Part shown: positions 11,342-21,821 of the stretch, piece by piece
Layout of the letters: each line of letters opens with the position of its first letter
Numbering within the stretch: the stretch's first letter is position 1
DNA from: Kwoniella bestiolae CBS 10118
Taxonomy: Eukaryota; Basidiomycota; Tremellomycetes; Tremellales; Cryptococcaceae
Direction: 5' to 3'
DNA: 64,000 nucleotides
Assembly (NCBI RefSeq): GCF_000512585.2
Contig: NC_089241.1
Location: 5,288,001 to 5,352,000, forward strand
Position numbers and translations under genes: made by a program
The notes under the pieces: generated by a model
What the model was told of the DNA's origin: nothing
Seen by the model: the letters and a program-made list of their open reading frames with translations, nothing else
Databases searched by the model: none

Positions 11342-12685
11342 TCACCTATCACCATCCCCAGCCCTCCTCTTGAACCTCTCCATCTCGTTCCGAGTAGGTA
11401 AAGCCACAGTCCTAGGACACGGTACGGCTCCACCCTCGTTTATGGTTTGTTTGGATGTCCATCCAAGCAATCTCGACATTAACCATTCTGCTACGCCTTC
11501 TCCGGGTAGGGGTCTGATAGTTTCAACTTCATGTGAAGTTATCAAGCCGGAGTAAGGGGAGAAAGTGTATAGAGAAGATGTATGCCATTTTGCTTCCTAC
11601 ATAACATACCGTCATATCAGCCACCGTTCTTCACATCGCCATGATACTGCAATATGGTTTATATTTAGTGTAGAAAGAGGGAATTAGGCCCACCTTATGA
11701 GGAGGTAATCTCAAAGTACCATACACAGCCACCTGCACTCTGATCTGTTTCTGACGATGCGAAGGTACGGGTTTCTGAGATAGTAGTAAAGCGGATTTGG
11801 GATCTGATTTAGCCAGGTCGGAAGGTGAGGGCGAGAATGACATTCGTTCGAGATCGGATCGGAGGTCTGTGTGAAGTGCTGAATGACAGGATATATATGT
11901 CAGCTTGAGGATCTTTGACAAGTCATTTATGAGAGAGGTAGAGGGAGATGTATAAAACGGCGATACCGCTTGTAAAGTCGATGACTCACCGTGCATCCCA
12001 CTTCTGGTTAGAGTAAAAGCCATAGAATAACCAGATAAAGAAGATATCTGTAGTCGAAATTAGCTGATGCACCCACTGGCGATGGAATGAAAAGCTGCTT
12101 TGTGCGACATAAATGCGCTTAGGCGAAGATCAAGAGGATCCACCCACCTTAAGAGGTAATGGCGCAGGTAATTTCAGTACCATATGTTTACTAAATACAT
12201 TCTGCGGGAACATCTTCGAAGAGTTCATATCTGGATCAAAGAATTGTGGGAGCGTCTCTTGGAGATGTAACATTGCTCGAGCTAATCACATACACACATC
12301 AGTACGAATCTATCAATCTTACACACCCGTCCGACAAGTATTGATTGATGTTGTAATGTACCGAAGAAGGGAGGAGGATGGACTTACCAACTCTCATATC
12401 CCACTCTCTATCATCAACTTCCTCCTCCTCATTCGGTTCCTTCCCCTTCCCCTTCCCATACTCTGGTAATTGCGCTTGATGTTTGCCTCCACCGAGTCCC
12501 AGGTGGGGTAAGAAGAAGGGTACGGAGGAAGGTGATTTCGAGGGTAGTAGCGACAGACTTCGGAATGCGATTGGGAATGTACGAGCTAGAGCAGGAGCTC
12601 GTATAGGTCTTGCATGGGGAGGTGAGATTCGGGAGGAGGACGCTCGGCAGGCTCGAGGAATTGAGGGGAGGACGGAGATGGACAT
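11342..12685 (-). CDS. Putative mitochondrial NTF2-like (DUF2358/SnoaL-type) protein
   Basis: Five minus-strand exons (12388-12685, 12148-12281, 11990-12047, 11694-11878, 11342-11596) join in phase to 309 residues. The first 50 residues are rich in Arg, Ser and Ala with almost no acidic residues, which looks like a mitochondrial presequence. A Gly/Pro/Glu linker follows. The C-terminal half has the pattern of an NTF2-like fold: LQETLPQFFD, VLKLPAPLPLK, SLSGYSMAF, RVQVAVYGTLRLP, EAKWHTSSLYTFSPYSGLI and the helix/strand EVETIRPLPGEG. This order resembles DUF2358 proteins (such as the human C6orf136 family), but I am inferring the family from pattern and have not searched. No catalytic role can be assigned. 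Confidence 0.7.
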
Positions 12686-13052
12686 TGCGATGAAAGTCTA
12701 GGTATTACCCGCTGTCGTGAATCGTCTTTCCGAGATGGTCGATCGTAGGATGGAGTCCGGTGTGTAGCTGCTCCTCGGCTGGGTCTGATACAACTGATTT
12801 GGTTAGATGATGATACAACTTATGATGACTTGATATGTGTATATGTGAATGACTGTTGAACCCAGTTAAAAGTTGAAACGTTCAACCTGTGATTTGCTTT
12901 TTAGCTTGCCGTAATGACCCGTCCTCACATCTGCATATCGGCTAAAAGGAAAACTAAGTAAGCAACCGTGGGAAAATGGCCTTCTTCCTTATTTCAACCT
13001 TCCATATGTTCAGCTTTATCGGTCTTCACCGATCACCTGGGTGTACGATGGT

Positions 13053-13090
13053 ACCTTTCAAAGGTCAATAACCGCGGCCGATCTATTCGG
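13053..13090. promoter_or_regulatory. Stacked palindromes upstream of the MFS gene
   Basis: Three adjacent dyads are present: ACCTTT-C-AAAGGT (13053-13065), CCGCGG (13072-13077) and CCGA-N5-TCGG (13078-13090). The last contains an everted CCG/CGG pair with a 7-bp spacer, the kind of half-site arrangement bound by Zn(II)2Cys6 regulators. It lies 6 bp upstream of a TATAAATA element. Function is inferred from layout only. Confidence 0.5.
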
Positions 13091-13096
13091 GGTTGA

Positions 13097-13104
13097 TATA
13101 AATA
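13097..13104 (+). promoter_or_regulatory. TATA box (TATAAATA) of the MFS transporter gene
   Basis: A perfect TATAAATA lies 232 bases before the ATG at 13336 and directly after the CGG-type palindromes. Confidence 0.5.
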
Positions 13105-13335
13105 GAGTAACTTGACATTGAAGCAATCGAGATTACCTATCTATTCCATGTTGAGTTGAAAGCAAGTCCAAGATATCGAGTCAAGTGCTTCAGTCACTTC
13201 AGTCATCATGCTCTGTATATAGTATATAGTGTATCAGCTGTACTCTGCACAACTTGTGTATCACCCACTCCTCCCTGATCCTGGATTGATGGTCAGACGA
13301 CCGAGACGGCAGATCTACCAACGATAAGCAATACG

Positions 13336-16060
13336 ATGAAAGATGGACCGGACCTCGAGTTGGGTCGGGTGGTTCAGAGCAAAGATCGAACTGGAGGAAC
13401 AGAAGGGGATGATCACCTAGATGGTCAAACCTCAGAATATCCTGTCCAGCCAGAAAGACCCCTCGACGACCTCACAGCCCAACCTCCATCCAAAAACACA
13501 AGAACCAATGACCTAGGTCCAACACCAACCTCACTATCAACCCTCGAAGCACGCAGGATCACCGCGTTATATCCCACCTCACCGCATAACCCCCGGAACT
13601 GGACCACCAAGAGAAAATGGATCATCACTGTTACATTGGCTTTGACGGGTTTTATATCTACTATGGGAAGTTCGATTGGTATACCGGGGATGCACGCTGT
13701 GAGGGATGAGTTTGGGGTGGGGTTCAGAGTGGGGGTGTTGATTCCCGGGGCGTATGTTCTGGGATTGGGGTGAGTAGCATTTTGTCTACTTTTACGTACG
13801 ATCTGTCAGTCGTGTGATGGGTGACGACCGAATCATATTGATATCACAAGTCCAGAAGAAGGAGGGACGGGACGCTTATTATAATATGGTCGTTCGTCTT
13901 TCAGCACCGGCCCTTTCGTCTTTGCCCCAATCTCAGAATTGTATGGCCGACAAATCGCGTACATCTCTTCTCAGGTCACCTATTGTATCTTCTTTCTGGG
14001 AACTGGATTTTCGAACGAGTGAGCATCCTCTGCCTGATCTTTCACACCAAAGTTGGGTATGTATTAATACCGTTCCTTCCTCTCTTGCTCAGCATGGCGA
14101 CATTGATCGTGCTGCGATTGTAAGTGGCTTGTACTTCCTACATCAATCGACAGCGAGCTGATCAAGCATACTCACAGCTTTTGCGGTGTATTCGCGTCTG
14201 TTCCTCCGTCGTTGGGCGTGGCAACCTGCGCAGATGTACGTGTGCATCTGCACTACTCGTTCATCTCCTACATATCCACTGATAGATCGGGGTTTCCATC
14301 AGATATTCGAGCCTTCCGAACGAGGTAAACCAATCTCGATATACGCTCTGGGCCCATTGGTATGTCCAAGTCCATCTATCTATGTCAAATTTGATCTTTC
14401 ATAGATGATTACTGATCTTGGTGATGTGATTGATGGTTTAATAGGCCGGACCTATCCTAGGGAACATGTTGGGATACTGGTTGTTGTTCTTCGGTTGGAG
14501 ATGGGCTTATTACTTTATGACCATCCTGTCTACACTCAATACGATCTTGCTGATAGCGGTGATGAGAGAGACTTATGCTCCGTGAGTTTCGTTTCGCTTT
14601 GACCCACTCCAACACTATAGTCGAGCTGATAAACCGATTCGAAACCATAGGGTCATCCAGAAAATCCTAGTGTACGAATCAATGCACACTTCCTCTTCGG
14701 ATCCACACCCATCGAAACTCAGTGAAGCTCCACGATCACGCTCTGGCATTTCTAAGTTGTTACCCGACCTATCGTGGATGCCAGCTATGGTATCCAAATC
14801 AGAGATGTTATCGGTCTATGGCAAAGCTTTCTCAAGGCCTCCTCGATTACTATTCACCAATCCCGTGGCATTTGCTTTTTCGATGTATTACGCCTACCTC
14901 TACGGTGAGTGAAACGGCTCGATACGTATATCGTATAAGCTTCCTCAGCTCAGTGATTCAGCCAAACTGGTCGTACCACATACTCCAAGCTAAAGCTAAT
15001 GAATGCTTGCCTGAATATAGGTCTCATCTATCTGTTCCTTACGACTATACCACTCTTATTTGGTAGTCCGCCTTTCTCGGATGAGGGGCTATTCACCTAT
15101 GGCTGGCCTCAGGGGACATTACCGCTTTCCTACCTTGGACTGGGTTAGTTCATACCTCTATACTATGAGTACCGGAGTCTGGATAGCGAGTATTGTCCGG
15201 GACAATACTAGGGAGGATACAAGCTGACTTACTCATGACCATAGGACTCGGATTCTGCTCCGCCGCGATCGTAGCTGCGAATAATCAAGATAGGATATAT
15301 AAGTCCCTCTCGAGGAGGAATGGGGATAAAGGGCAGCCTGAGTATAGGGTGTGTTTGATCTTCCAACTACCATCAGTGATGCAATATGTTACTGACATAT
15401 ATACGCATGTAGCTTGTCCTCACTCAGACGGGGATGATCATCATGCCGATTGGGCTGTTCATATATGTGAGTAACAAATATCCATCCGAAACTCTCCCGC
15501 TCTCAGAGATATCATTGGGACTGATCTGTCTCGGTGTGATGACTTGCAATAGGGCTGGACAGCAGACTCGCATACACATTGGATAGCACCCATAATAGGT
15601 CAATATATAATAGGAATAGGGTTGATCCTCCCTTTCAATACTATCCAGAACTTGTACGTCTCTCCCCATTGATAACGACGAGTCAGCTAATACTTCCACT
15701 CAGCTTGGTCGACGCATTCCACCCATACTCCGCCGCAGCCATCGCAGGAGCCACGCTGGTAAGTGACTCCCATCATAAGGGTAGTAATATATACTGTATT
15801 GAATTTGTTATCGTACCCACTTAGGCAAGATCAATCGTCGCCTGCATCTTACCGCTATTCGCAACAGAGATGTTCGTAAAGCTAGATTGGGGTTGGGGGA
15901 ATACCCTGTTAGCTTGCGTGGCGATTTTGGGGGTGCCTTGTCCTCTTGTTGTGAGTTCTACATTTGTATCTGAATAGGGCAGGATCTGATGCCATGCTGT
16001 GTATGTTAGATGTTTTTATGCGGGAAGAGGTTGAGGGAAAGATATGCTTTTCAGGGATAG
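13336..16060 (+). CDS. MFS drug:H+ antiporter-like transporter (DHA1 type)
   Basis: Fourteen exons (13336-13769, 13905-14018, 14093-14119, 14178-14235, 14303-14359, 14445-14581, 14651-14904, 15021-15143, 15245-15348, 15413-15466, 15553-15653, 15704-15758, 15825-15950, 16010-16060) join in phase to 564 residues. A cytosolic N-tail of about 95 residues with the pre-TM1 motif HNPRNWTTKRKW precedes about 12 membrane segments. The loop between TM2 and TM3 carries the MFS motif A in the form PISELYGRQ, and the TM5 region has AGPILGNMLGYW, like the DHA1 motif C. A cytosolic central loop (after TM6) is followed by TYGWPQGTLP and ends with a basic C-tail KRLRERYAF. DHA1 members export drugs, polyamines or toxins at the plasma membrane; the substrate here is unknown. 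Confidence 0.88.
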
Positions 16061-16403
16061 GGATGATACTCGGAATAGAAGGATAGACGGTTGATGTAAG
16101 ATGTGGACAAGGATATGTCGTTATGATTACATGGTATAGCTGTATCAATTAGGCAGACAATCAATAATACAATGTATGCATCATCTAGCATCCGAAGAGT
16201 ATAACCATAACCACATCATACAATGATTGCTCTTGACCTTATTTCTTTCCCCACTGTTGCTGTCCGACTTCCGTAGATGATCGTTGAGATACAATTGACC
16301 CATTGAATTACTATACTATACTTCACTGAAAACACTATCCTCAAGTCAAGCCACACGCGTCTCATTTTCCCCAATCATTTTACTCTACAAGGAAGTGCAT
16401 CTC
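16061..16403. other. Convergent 3' region between MFS and aldo-keto reductase genes
   Basis: Both neighbours end here. I see no coding signal. A lone ACGCGT (about 16354) lies here but is not in a promoter position. Confidence 0.5.
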
Positions 16404-17615
16404 CTAAGCCTGATCAACAGGATTCCACGTGCACGCCCCCTTAGCTCCCTCGTCCAACCCATCAAGAGCGTTCATATCTTCCGAGGATAGCTCGAAATCA
16501 TATACATCAGCGTTCGACCTGATCCGAGAGGGAGTGACGGATTTGGGTAAAGGGATGTACCTGTCTCACCCACCCATCATCAGCCTTGCCCTTGCTCCTC
16601 GACCTCAACATTCTCATATGGAAGAGATGAACTCAGATGAGATGAGAGAGAAGAATTACCCACCCCTTCTGTAAGCTCCACCTTATGAGAATCTGCGCCA
16701 CCTCCTTCTCATATTTTTTCGCCAGTCCTACCAAGACGGGATTCTCATATCGGTTCTTATCTGCTCTGATTAGGGGAGAATACGCTTGAACGGCTATTCC
16801 GTTCTCTTCGCAGTATTTGACAATCTCACGCTGTTGGCAGAAAGGGTGAAGTTCGATTTGGTTGATTGATGGTTTTGGGGATGGTAGGGCTTTGAGGTGA
16901 GGTACGCCGCTGATTCATGTGGATGATAAGATCTATCATCAGCTTTCCCCCCCTTGCTTCACGAATCGTAATGGCCAAACATCTATGGTTAGGTATAGCG
17001 GATCTCGATTGGTTGGAATGGACAAGACAGTAAGGCCCGAATCAACTCACAAATTACTAACCCCTATATCCCTTATCCAACCCTCCTTCTGCGCCTTCAC
17101 CAAAGCCTCCCAATTATTTTTCCTCCCCTCCTCACCACCGAACGGAGCATGTATCAACATCAAATCGATATATGGCTGATCGCTCCCTGTCCTGTCGATC
17201 TTCTTGAGCGAGTTCTTGATGATCTCGTATACTGATGACGAGGGGTGAACATTGTGGGAGGGCATATACTTGGTAGTTAGGAAGATGGATGTTCTGGGAA
17301 TATCCGTTTGGAGAACTGCTCTTCCTACGACTGTGTGCAGAATTAACCTCAGCTGTGCGGTCCAAGGTGAGAGTGGGGGGGTAGCTTACTATCTTCGTTG
17401 TGATACGCTTGAGCACTATCGACTAGAACACCTTGTTAGCTAATCTGTCAATAAATGGGGAATAGTAGCTACTTACCATGCCTGTACCCTGCTTTGATAG
17501 CTTCTTTCACACCATCCTCGCATTCCTTTGACCTGGCTTGGTAGACACCGTACCCCAACTGAGGGATTGAGTGCCCACTTGCTAGCTTGATACTTGATTC
17601 GAGTGACAGTGACAT
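16404..17615 (-). CDS. Aldo-keto reductase
   Basis: Five minus-strand exons (17477-17615, 17390-17422, 17051-17330, 16664-16909, 16404-16560) join in phase to 284 residues, the usual size for the family. The catalytic tetrad is complete: Asp48 and Tyr53 in VDSAQAYHNE, Lys78 in LTTKY and His118 in LMLIHAPF. The NADPH-binding C-terminal part has IPLPKSVTPSRIRSN, where the Lys, Ser and Arg contact the 2'-phosphate, and ELHPFCQQ and QAYSPL precede it. Enzymes of this subgroup (fungal YDR/GCY-type) reduce short aldehydes and ketones in the cytosol with NADPH; the exact substrate is not readable. The gene is convergent with the MFS transporter, but I see no evidence that they act together. Confidence 0.9.
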
Positions 17616-18060
17616 CTTCATAAGTGCTGTGTTGTAGCTCGGTTGCTGATCGTGGATATTGGAAGAAGAGGAGATATACCGTTGTTTGACGAGATTGATG
17701 CCCTATATATAGCCTTTCCGAAGTGGCTCGGCGATGGGTCTATTGTTGTAAATGGCTCTTACCTCGGTGAGTCTATCTTTGGCTCAATCACTTACTCATC
17801 GTCATCGTCATCTCATATCTTATCGAACAGAGTGAAGATGAAAAGTGGAGGTGAACACCCCTCCTTTGAATCAGGAATATGGGATAAAATACCATAAATA
17901 CACCTGCCAAATAATGTTTGATCCCGTCGCTCGTTCCTGTTGCCACCTGCAGTTGCATGTCCTCGAGGTTGAAAGTACAAGCACAAGCAAGGTGAATAAA
18001 TCACCACTTCACACCACATTCTCTTCTTCTTCACTCACCCCCAAAAGCACTCCCACCACC
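17616..18060. other. Divergent promoter between aldo-keto reductase and PRP3
   Basis: The gap serves two outward-reading genes. An open frame in phase with PRP3 reaches back to an ATG at 17845, but the ATG at 18061 lies in the stronger context ACCACCATGG and the upstream part looks non-conserved, so I treat this as untranslated. Confidence 0.5.
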
Positions 18061-20115
18061 ATGGCCGGCCGACGACCTGCTGATGGCTCCGCACTGGGTC
18101 AACCTGACCCAAAGCGGGCGAAACTCGATTCACCTGCTGCTTCCGCTCCAGGAGGACCGTTGGACATGGCTGCCATCCGAGCTCAAATAGCAGCTAGGAA
18201 AGCTCAAATCGAAACTGCCAATGCCGCCTCTCGATCCACTCCGCCAGTCGGGACCGGATCCGGGTCAGCTTCACCCTCACCTGCTCCTGCACCTGGACCA
18301 GCTGCCCTCCCTCCCAAACCAGCTATGAACGCCTCCATCGCCGACAAGCTCGCAGCTGCCAAAGCTCGAATTGAAGCCCTCAACGCTAGAGCTGCGAATC
18401 CCTATCTCTCGGGATCTGGAACAATGCCTAAACCATCTACATCCGATCAACCATCTTCGTCAGCCAGTACCGGTCAACCTGGTGTTAGCTCTATAGCCTT
18501 ACATCCTCTTCTTATGGGTCAGTCTCAGCAACAACAGCAGGAAGTAGAGAAGAACGAGAAGAAAGCTATGCGAGATAGATATAAGACTATGGCACCTAAA
18601 TTTACGTCTGTCAGAGCCAACGCAGCCGCCATCTCTTCAACACCTGGATCACCTGCACCCGCTGCTCCGGTATTGAACCCCTATGCCACTACTCCGACAC
18701 CTAGTGGTTCTGGAACATCTATCCCTGAAGAGGAACGAGCACCGATGAGACGAAGTAAGAAATTGCAGTTCTCTCGAGCGGGTAAATATGTTGCGCAGGG
18801 TGAAGCATTGAGAAATGAGCAGAAGATGGAAGAGCTCAGACAGAGGATTGCAGAAGCTAGTAGGAGAGCAGGGTTGGATAGCGAGTTTGATACGTTGGAG
18901 AGGAGTTTGAAGGTGAGTATATCCTCTTTACCCTTATCGATCCCTGATCTTGTCTATCTCATCTCGACAAGCGTTGATATCCTGTTTTTGTTGCAGAGAC
19001 AACCTCCTCCGGAAGTAGAATGGTGGGATAAAGCGATCCTCCCCGAAGGGAAGGGGTATGAAGATCTCGAGTCCGCCGTGGAATTCATGACTACCCATCA
19101 AGATTCACTTATCACCCATCTGATCCAACATCCCATTCCTATCGCCGCACCGAGCGATAAGAAGCAGCCTGAGAGGGGATTAATGTTGACCAAGAAGGAA
19201 CAGAAGAAAATGAGGAGACAGAGGAGACAGGCTGAATTGGAGGATAAGAGAGATAGGATCAAGATGGGCTTGTTACCCCCCGACCCACCCAAGGTACGAT
19301 TAGCAAACTTGATGAAAGTTTTGACGTCGGATGCGGTGCAAGATCCCACCAAGGTAGAGGCGAAGGTTAGGAAGGAGGTGGCGCAGAGAGCGCATAATCA
19401 TGAGAAAGATAATTTGGAGAGGAAGTTGACTCCTGAACAGAGGAAGGAGAAGGAATATAATCAGTTGGTAGCTAGGGAGAGGAAGGGTATCCATGGGGCA
19501 GTATTCAAGTGAGTGAACTTCTCTTCGCAGACGAAAATTTTTCCTGTGATTACCTCAGTTCAAACAATATGGTCACACCATTTTCTTCTTGTGGTATTGT
19601 GACAGACTATGATCAAATGAGCTTCAAAGCTGACTTTGTCTTCTTCCTCATTTAGGATCAAATACCTCACAAACGGTCGACACAGATTCAAGATCCGCGA
19701 AACTGCCAAATCCGACTTGTTATCCGGAGTATGCATATTCAATCCCAAATTCGCGTTGGTGCTTGTGGAAGGGGTCGATAAATCCATCAAACATTATAAG
19801 AAACTATTATTGAATCGAATAGATTGGACGGAAGAGGCTAGACCATTGAATGATAATGAGCATGAGAACGAGGACGATGAAGAGGAACGTCCGAAAGGTA
19901 ATGGTAATGGTAATGGAGAAGCGGATGGATCACCAGAAAGTTTGGAAGATAATAAATGTGAATTGATCTGGGAGGGAGAGGTACCTGAACGAACGTTTAG
20001 GCTTTTCAGAGCTAGACATGCCGAGACGGATACGAAGGCTAAGGAGTGGTTGACGCCTAAATGGGAGGGGATGTGGGATTTGGCGAAGAGGTGGGTGTGG
20101 GAGGGAGAAGAGTAG
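18061..20115 (+). CDS. PRP3: U4/U6 snRNP-associated splicing factor Prp3
   Basis: Three exons (18061-18912, 18997-19508, 19656-20115) give 607 residues. Prp3 binds U4/U6 snRNA and stabilises the U4/U6.U5 tri-snRNP before spliceosome activation. The N-terminal 230 residues are disordered and rich in Ala, Pro and Ser with helical repeats of the type IRAQIAARKAQIE. The conserved PRP3 domain follows, with the hallmark PPPEVEWWDKAILP, then KKEQKKMRRQRRQAELEDKRDRIKMGLLPPDPPKV. The C-terminal ferredoxin-like DUF1115 domain starts at RHRFKIRETAKSD and contains HYKKLLLNRIDW, the RNA-contacting region. An acidic Asn/Gly-rich insertion (near 19856-19950) interrupts the last domain before CELIWEGEV. The start at 18061 is chosen for its context; an in-frame ATG at 17845 exists. 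Confidence 0.93.
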
Positions 20116-20510
20116 GAGTAAGGGTGAGATGGGGTAGGGTATGTATCTACTGCGCTTGATGAGGAGCAGTGGTTGTCTCTTAGATGATTATCCATGCTTT
20201 ATTGTATAATCATGCATCCGTCGTATCATGTTCAGTTGTCCGGTTGTGATGAAGCAGTACGCAGTGCCACTTGAACAATGGAGTAATCACCTGTAACCCT
20301 ATTCGTTGAACCAGGTAGAGGTGAAATTTGATCCCGCTCGTTGACATCTCATCCTCACTTGGACCTCTCCAGCTCCAGAGAAGTGAAATTCAAACTCTCA
20401 ATTGACTAGACCATCCGCTCATACATCTATACATATAGTTCCGAGTCTCGCTCTTGTACCAACACTACCACCACTCAGCTTTATTTGTACCCGTTGAACA
20501 AACAACCAAA
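20116..20510. other. Intergenic region between PRP3 and NDUFA6
   Basis: Holds the PRP3 3' end and the short promoter of the next gene. No coding signal or clear element is visible. Confidence 0.5.
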
Positions 20511-21644
20511 ATGACGATGATCCCTTCTAGAATGGCCAAGCTGACGACCACCGTTGGATCGTGGGAGGAAGCTAGGAAGGCTTCCATCGTGGCTTACAGG
20601 GCTTGGTACCGATCTGTGAGTGTTTGTGTCTTGCTGAACTTTTGGACTAGGGTAAGCGGGGTGGTAGGAATACGGAAGGAGGAGAGTTGGGAGGAGGGGG
20701 GAGAGACAAAACGGGCATGAAACATAGATGGAGTGCATGAATATGGGTGGAGGCGAAGACGAAGGGATGGCAGTGTATCGTACAATGAAGAAGCACTTCC
20801 CAAGGGAAAACGATCGTCTTGTATAGAAACAGAAAACGAGATAGTATGGAGTGTGAAGGATTGGGATGGGAAATGTAGACCGACCAGTCCTCTCAAAGAG
20901 TCATTCTCAATCAGCTGGCTGACCTCCTCCCCATGATTGACCACCCAGGCCCCAGACATCGTCCAACTCTACGCCCTCAACGTCTCCCCCTCCCTTGTCC
21001 GACTCAAGTTCAGACAAGATTTCGAGAGGAATAGGGATACGATAACTGATCTATCAGTGATGAACATCATGTTGCTCAAGAATCAACAGGAGTATCAGGA
21101 GACTATGAATGCTTGGAAACAAGAGGTGAGTGGGGTGTTTTGCGTGATATGGAGAGGAGGGTGGGGAGAGGAGAAGAGGAGATGGGTCAGATGGGGAGAG
21201 GAAGCGGAGGGAGTTGATGGAGGGAATGGGAGGGTACGGAGAGAGAACGAAGGGTGAGCGATAGGGCGGGCATACGGGGACGTGAGAGGAGAAACGTTAG
21301 AGAGACTGCAACAGTGAACGCTTGGCCATGAGCAAAAAAGGAGGAGGCATGGCCACAGGAAAGTGAAGTTGAGCAACATGAATCTCGAAACTACGGACCA
21401 CTCGAAATCAACTTGCTTGGCCATACGATCACATCACCTCCTTCTATTTCTATGTGATATTTTCACTGCATCGTTCCTCTGTTTGACCCATCAGGTCTAC
21501 ATCATATTGCTAATACTCCTATCACCCACCCAGCCCCACGTCATGCAATGGTTCAAGCGATTCGACGACCCAGCCCCACCCAAGACTTTCCTCGAGAAAT
21601 TCTACGCAAGTAGGGATGATCCCGCTCAAGTCTCTTCGTTCTAG
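20511..21644 (+). CDS. Mitochondrial complex I LYR subunit (NDUFA6/B14)
   Basis: Three exons (20511-20615, 20949-21125, 21534-21644) give 130 residues, the normal length. The protein is an accessory subunit of NADH:ubiquinone oxidoreductase that anchors the mitochondrial acyl carrier protein through its LYR motif. The LYR-like helix reads YRAWYRSAPDIVQLYALNVS, followed by RLKFRQDFERN and the helix INIMLLKNQQEYQETMNAWKQ (here NIMLLKNQQEYQ), ending with PHVMQWFKRF. Its presence means the organism keeps a proton-pumping complex I. The two introns (333 and 408 bases) are several times longer than the local norm and strongly purine-rich on the coding strand. Confidence 0.88.
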
Positions 21645-21821
21645 GTGGATATGTATCGTTCGAGGGAACTGGGTAGATACATAGATTGGTATGCATATAT
21701 CATGGCATGGCGATTCCCCTCTTTTCGTTATACAACATATACATCAAACTTCACTCTATACTACAATGTTCAACAATCGATGCTCTCTCTCCGTCCTCTT
21801 ACTTAGGTCATCGCCAGAACC

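Larger units (their letters stand above)
12686..13335. other. Divergent promoter region between the NTF2-like gene and MFS transporter
   Basis: The two neighbouring genes read away from this gap. It holds stacked palindromes (13053-13090) and a TATA box (13097-13104) on the transporter side, listed separately. No coding signal is visible. Confidence 0.6.

Noticed and set aside
16351..16358. ACGCGT box as a cell-cycle element
   Set aside because: It lies between two convergent 3' ends, not in a promoter.
17845..18060. N-terminal extension of PRP3 from an upstream in-frame ATG
   Set aside because: The added 72 residues show no family pattern, and the ATG at 18061 has a far better context and fits the family start.
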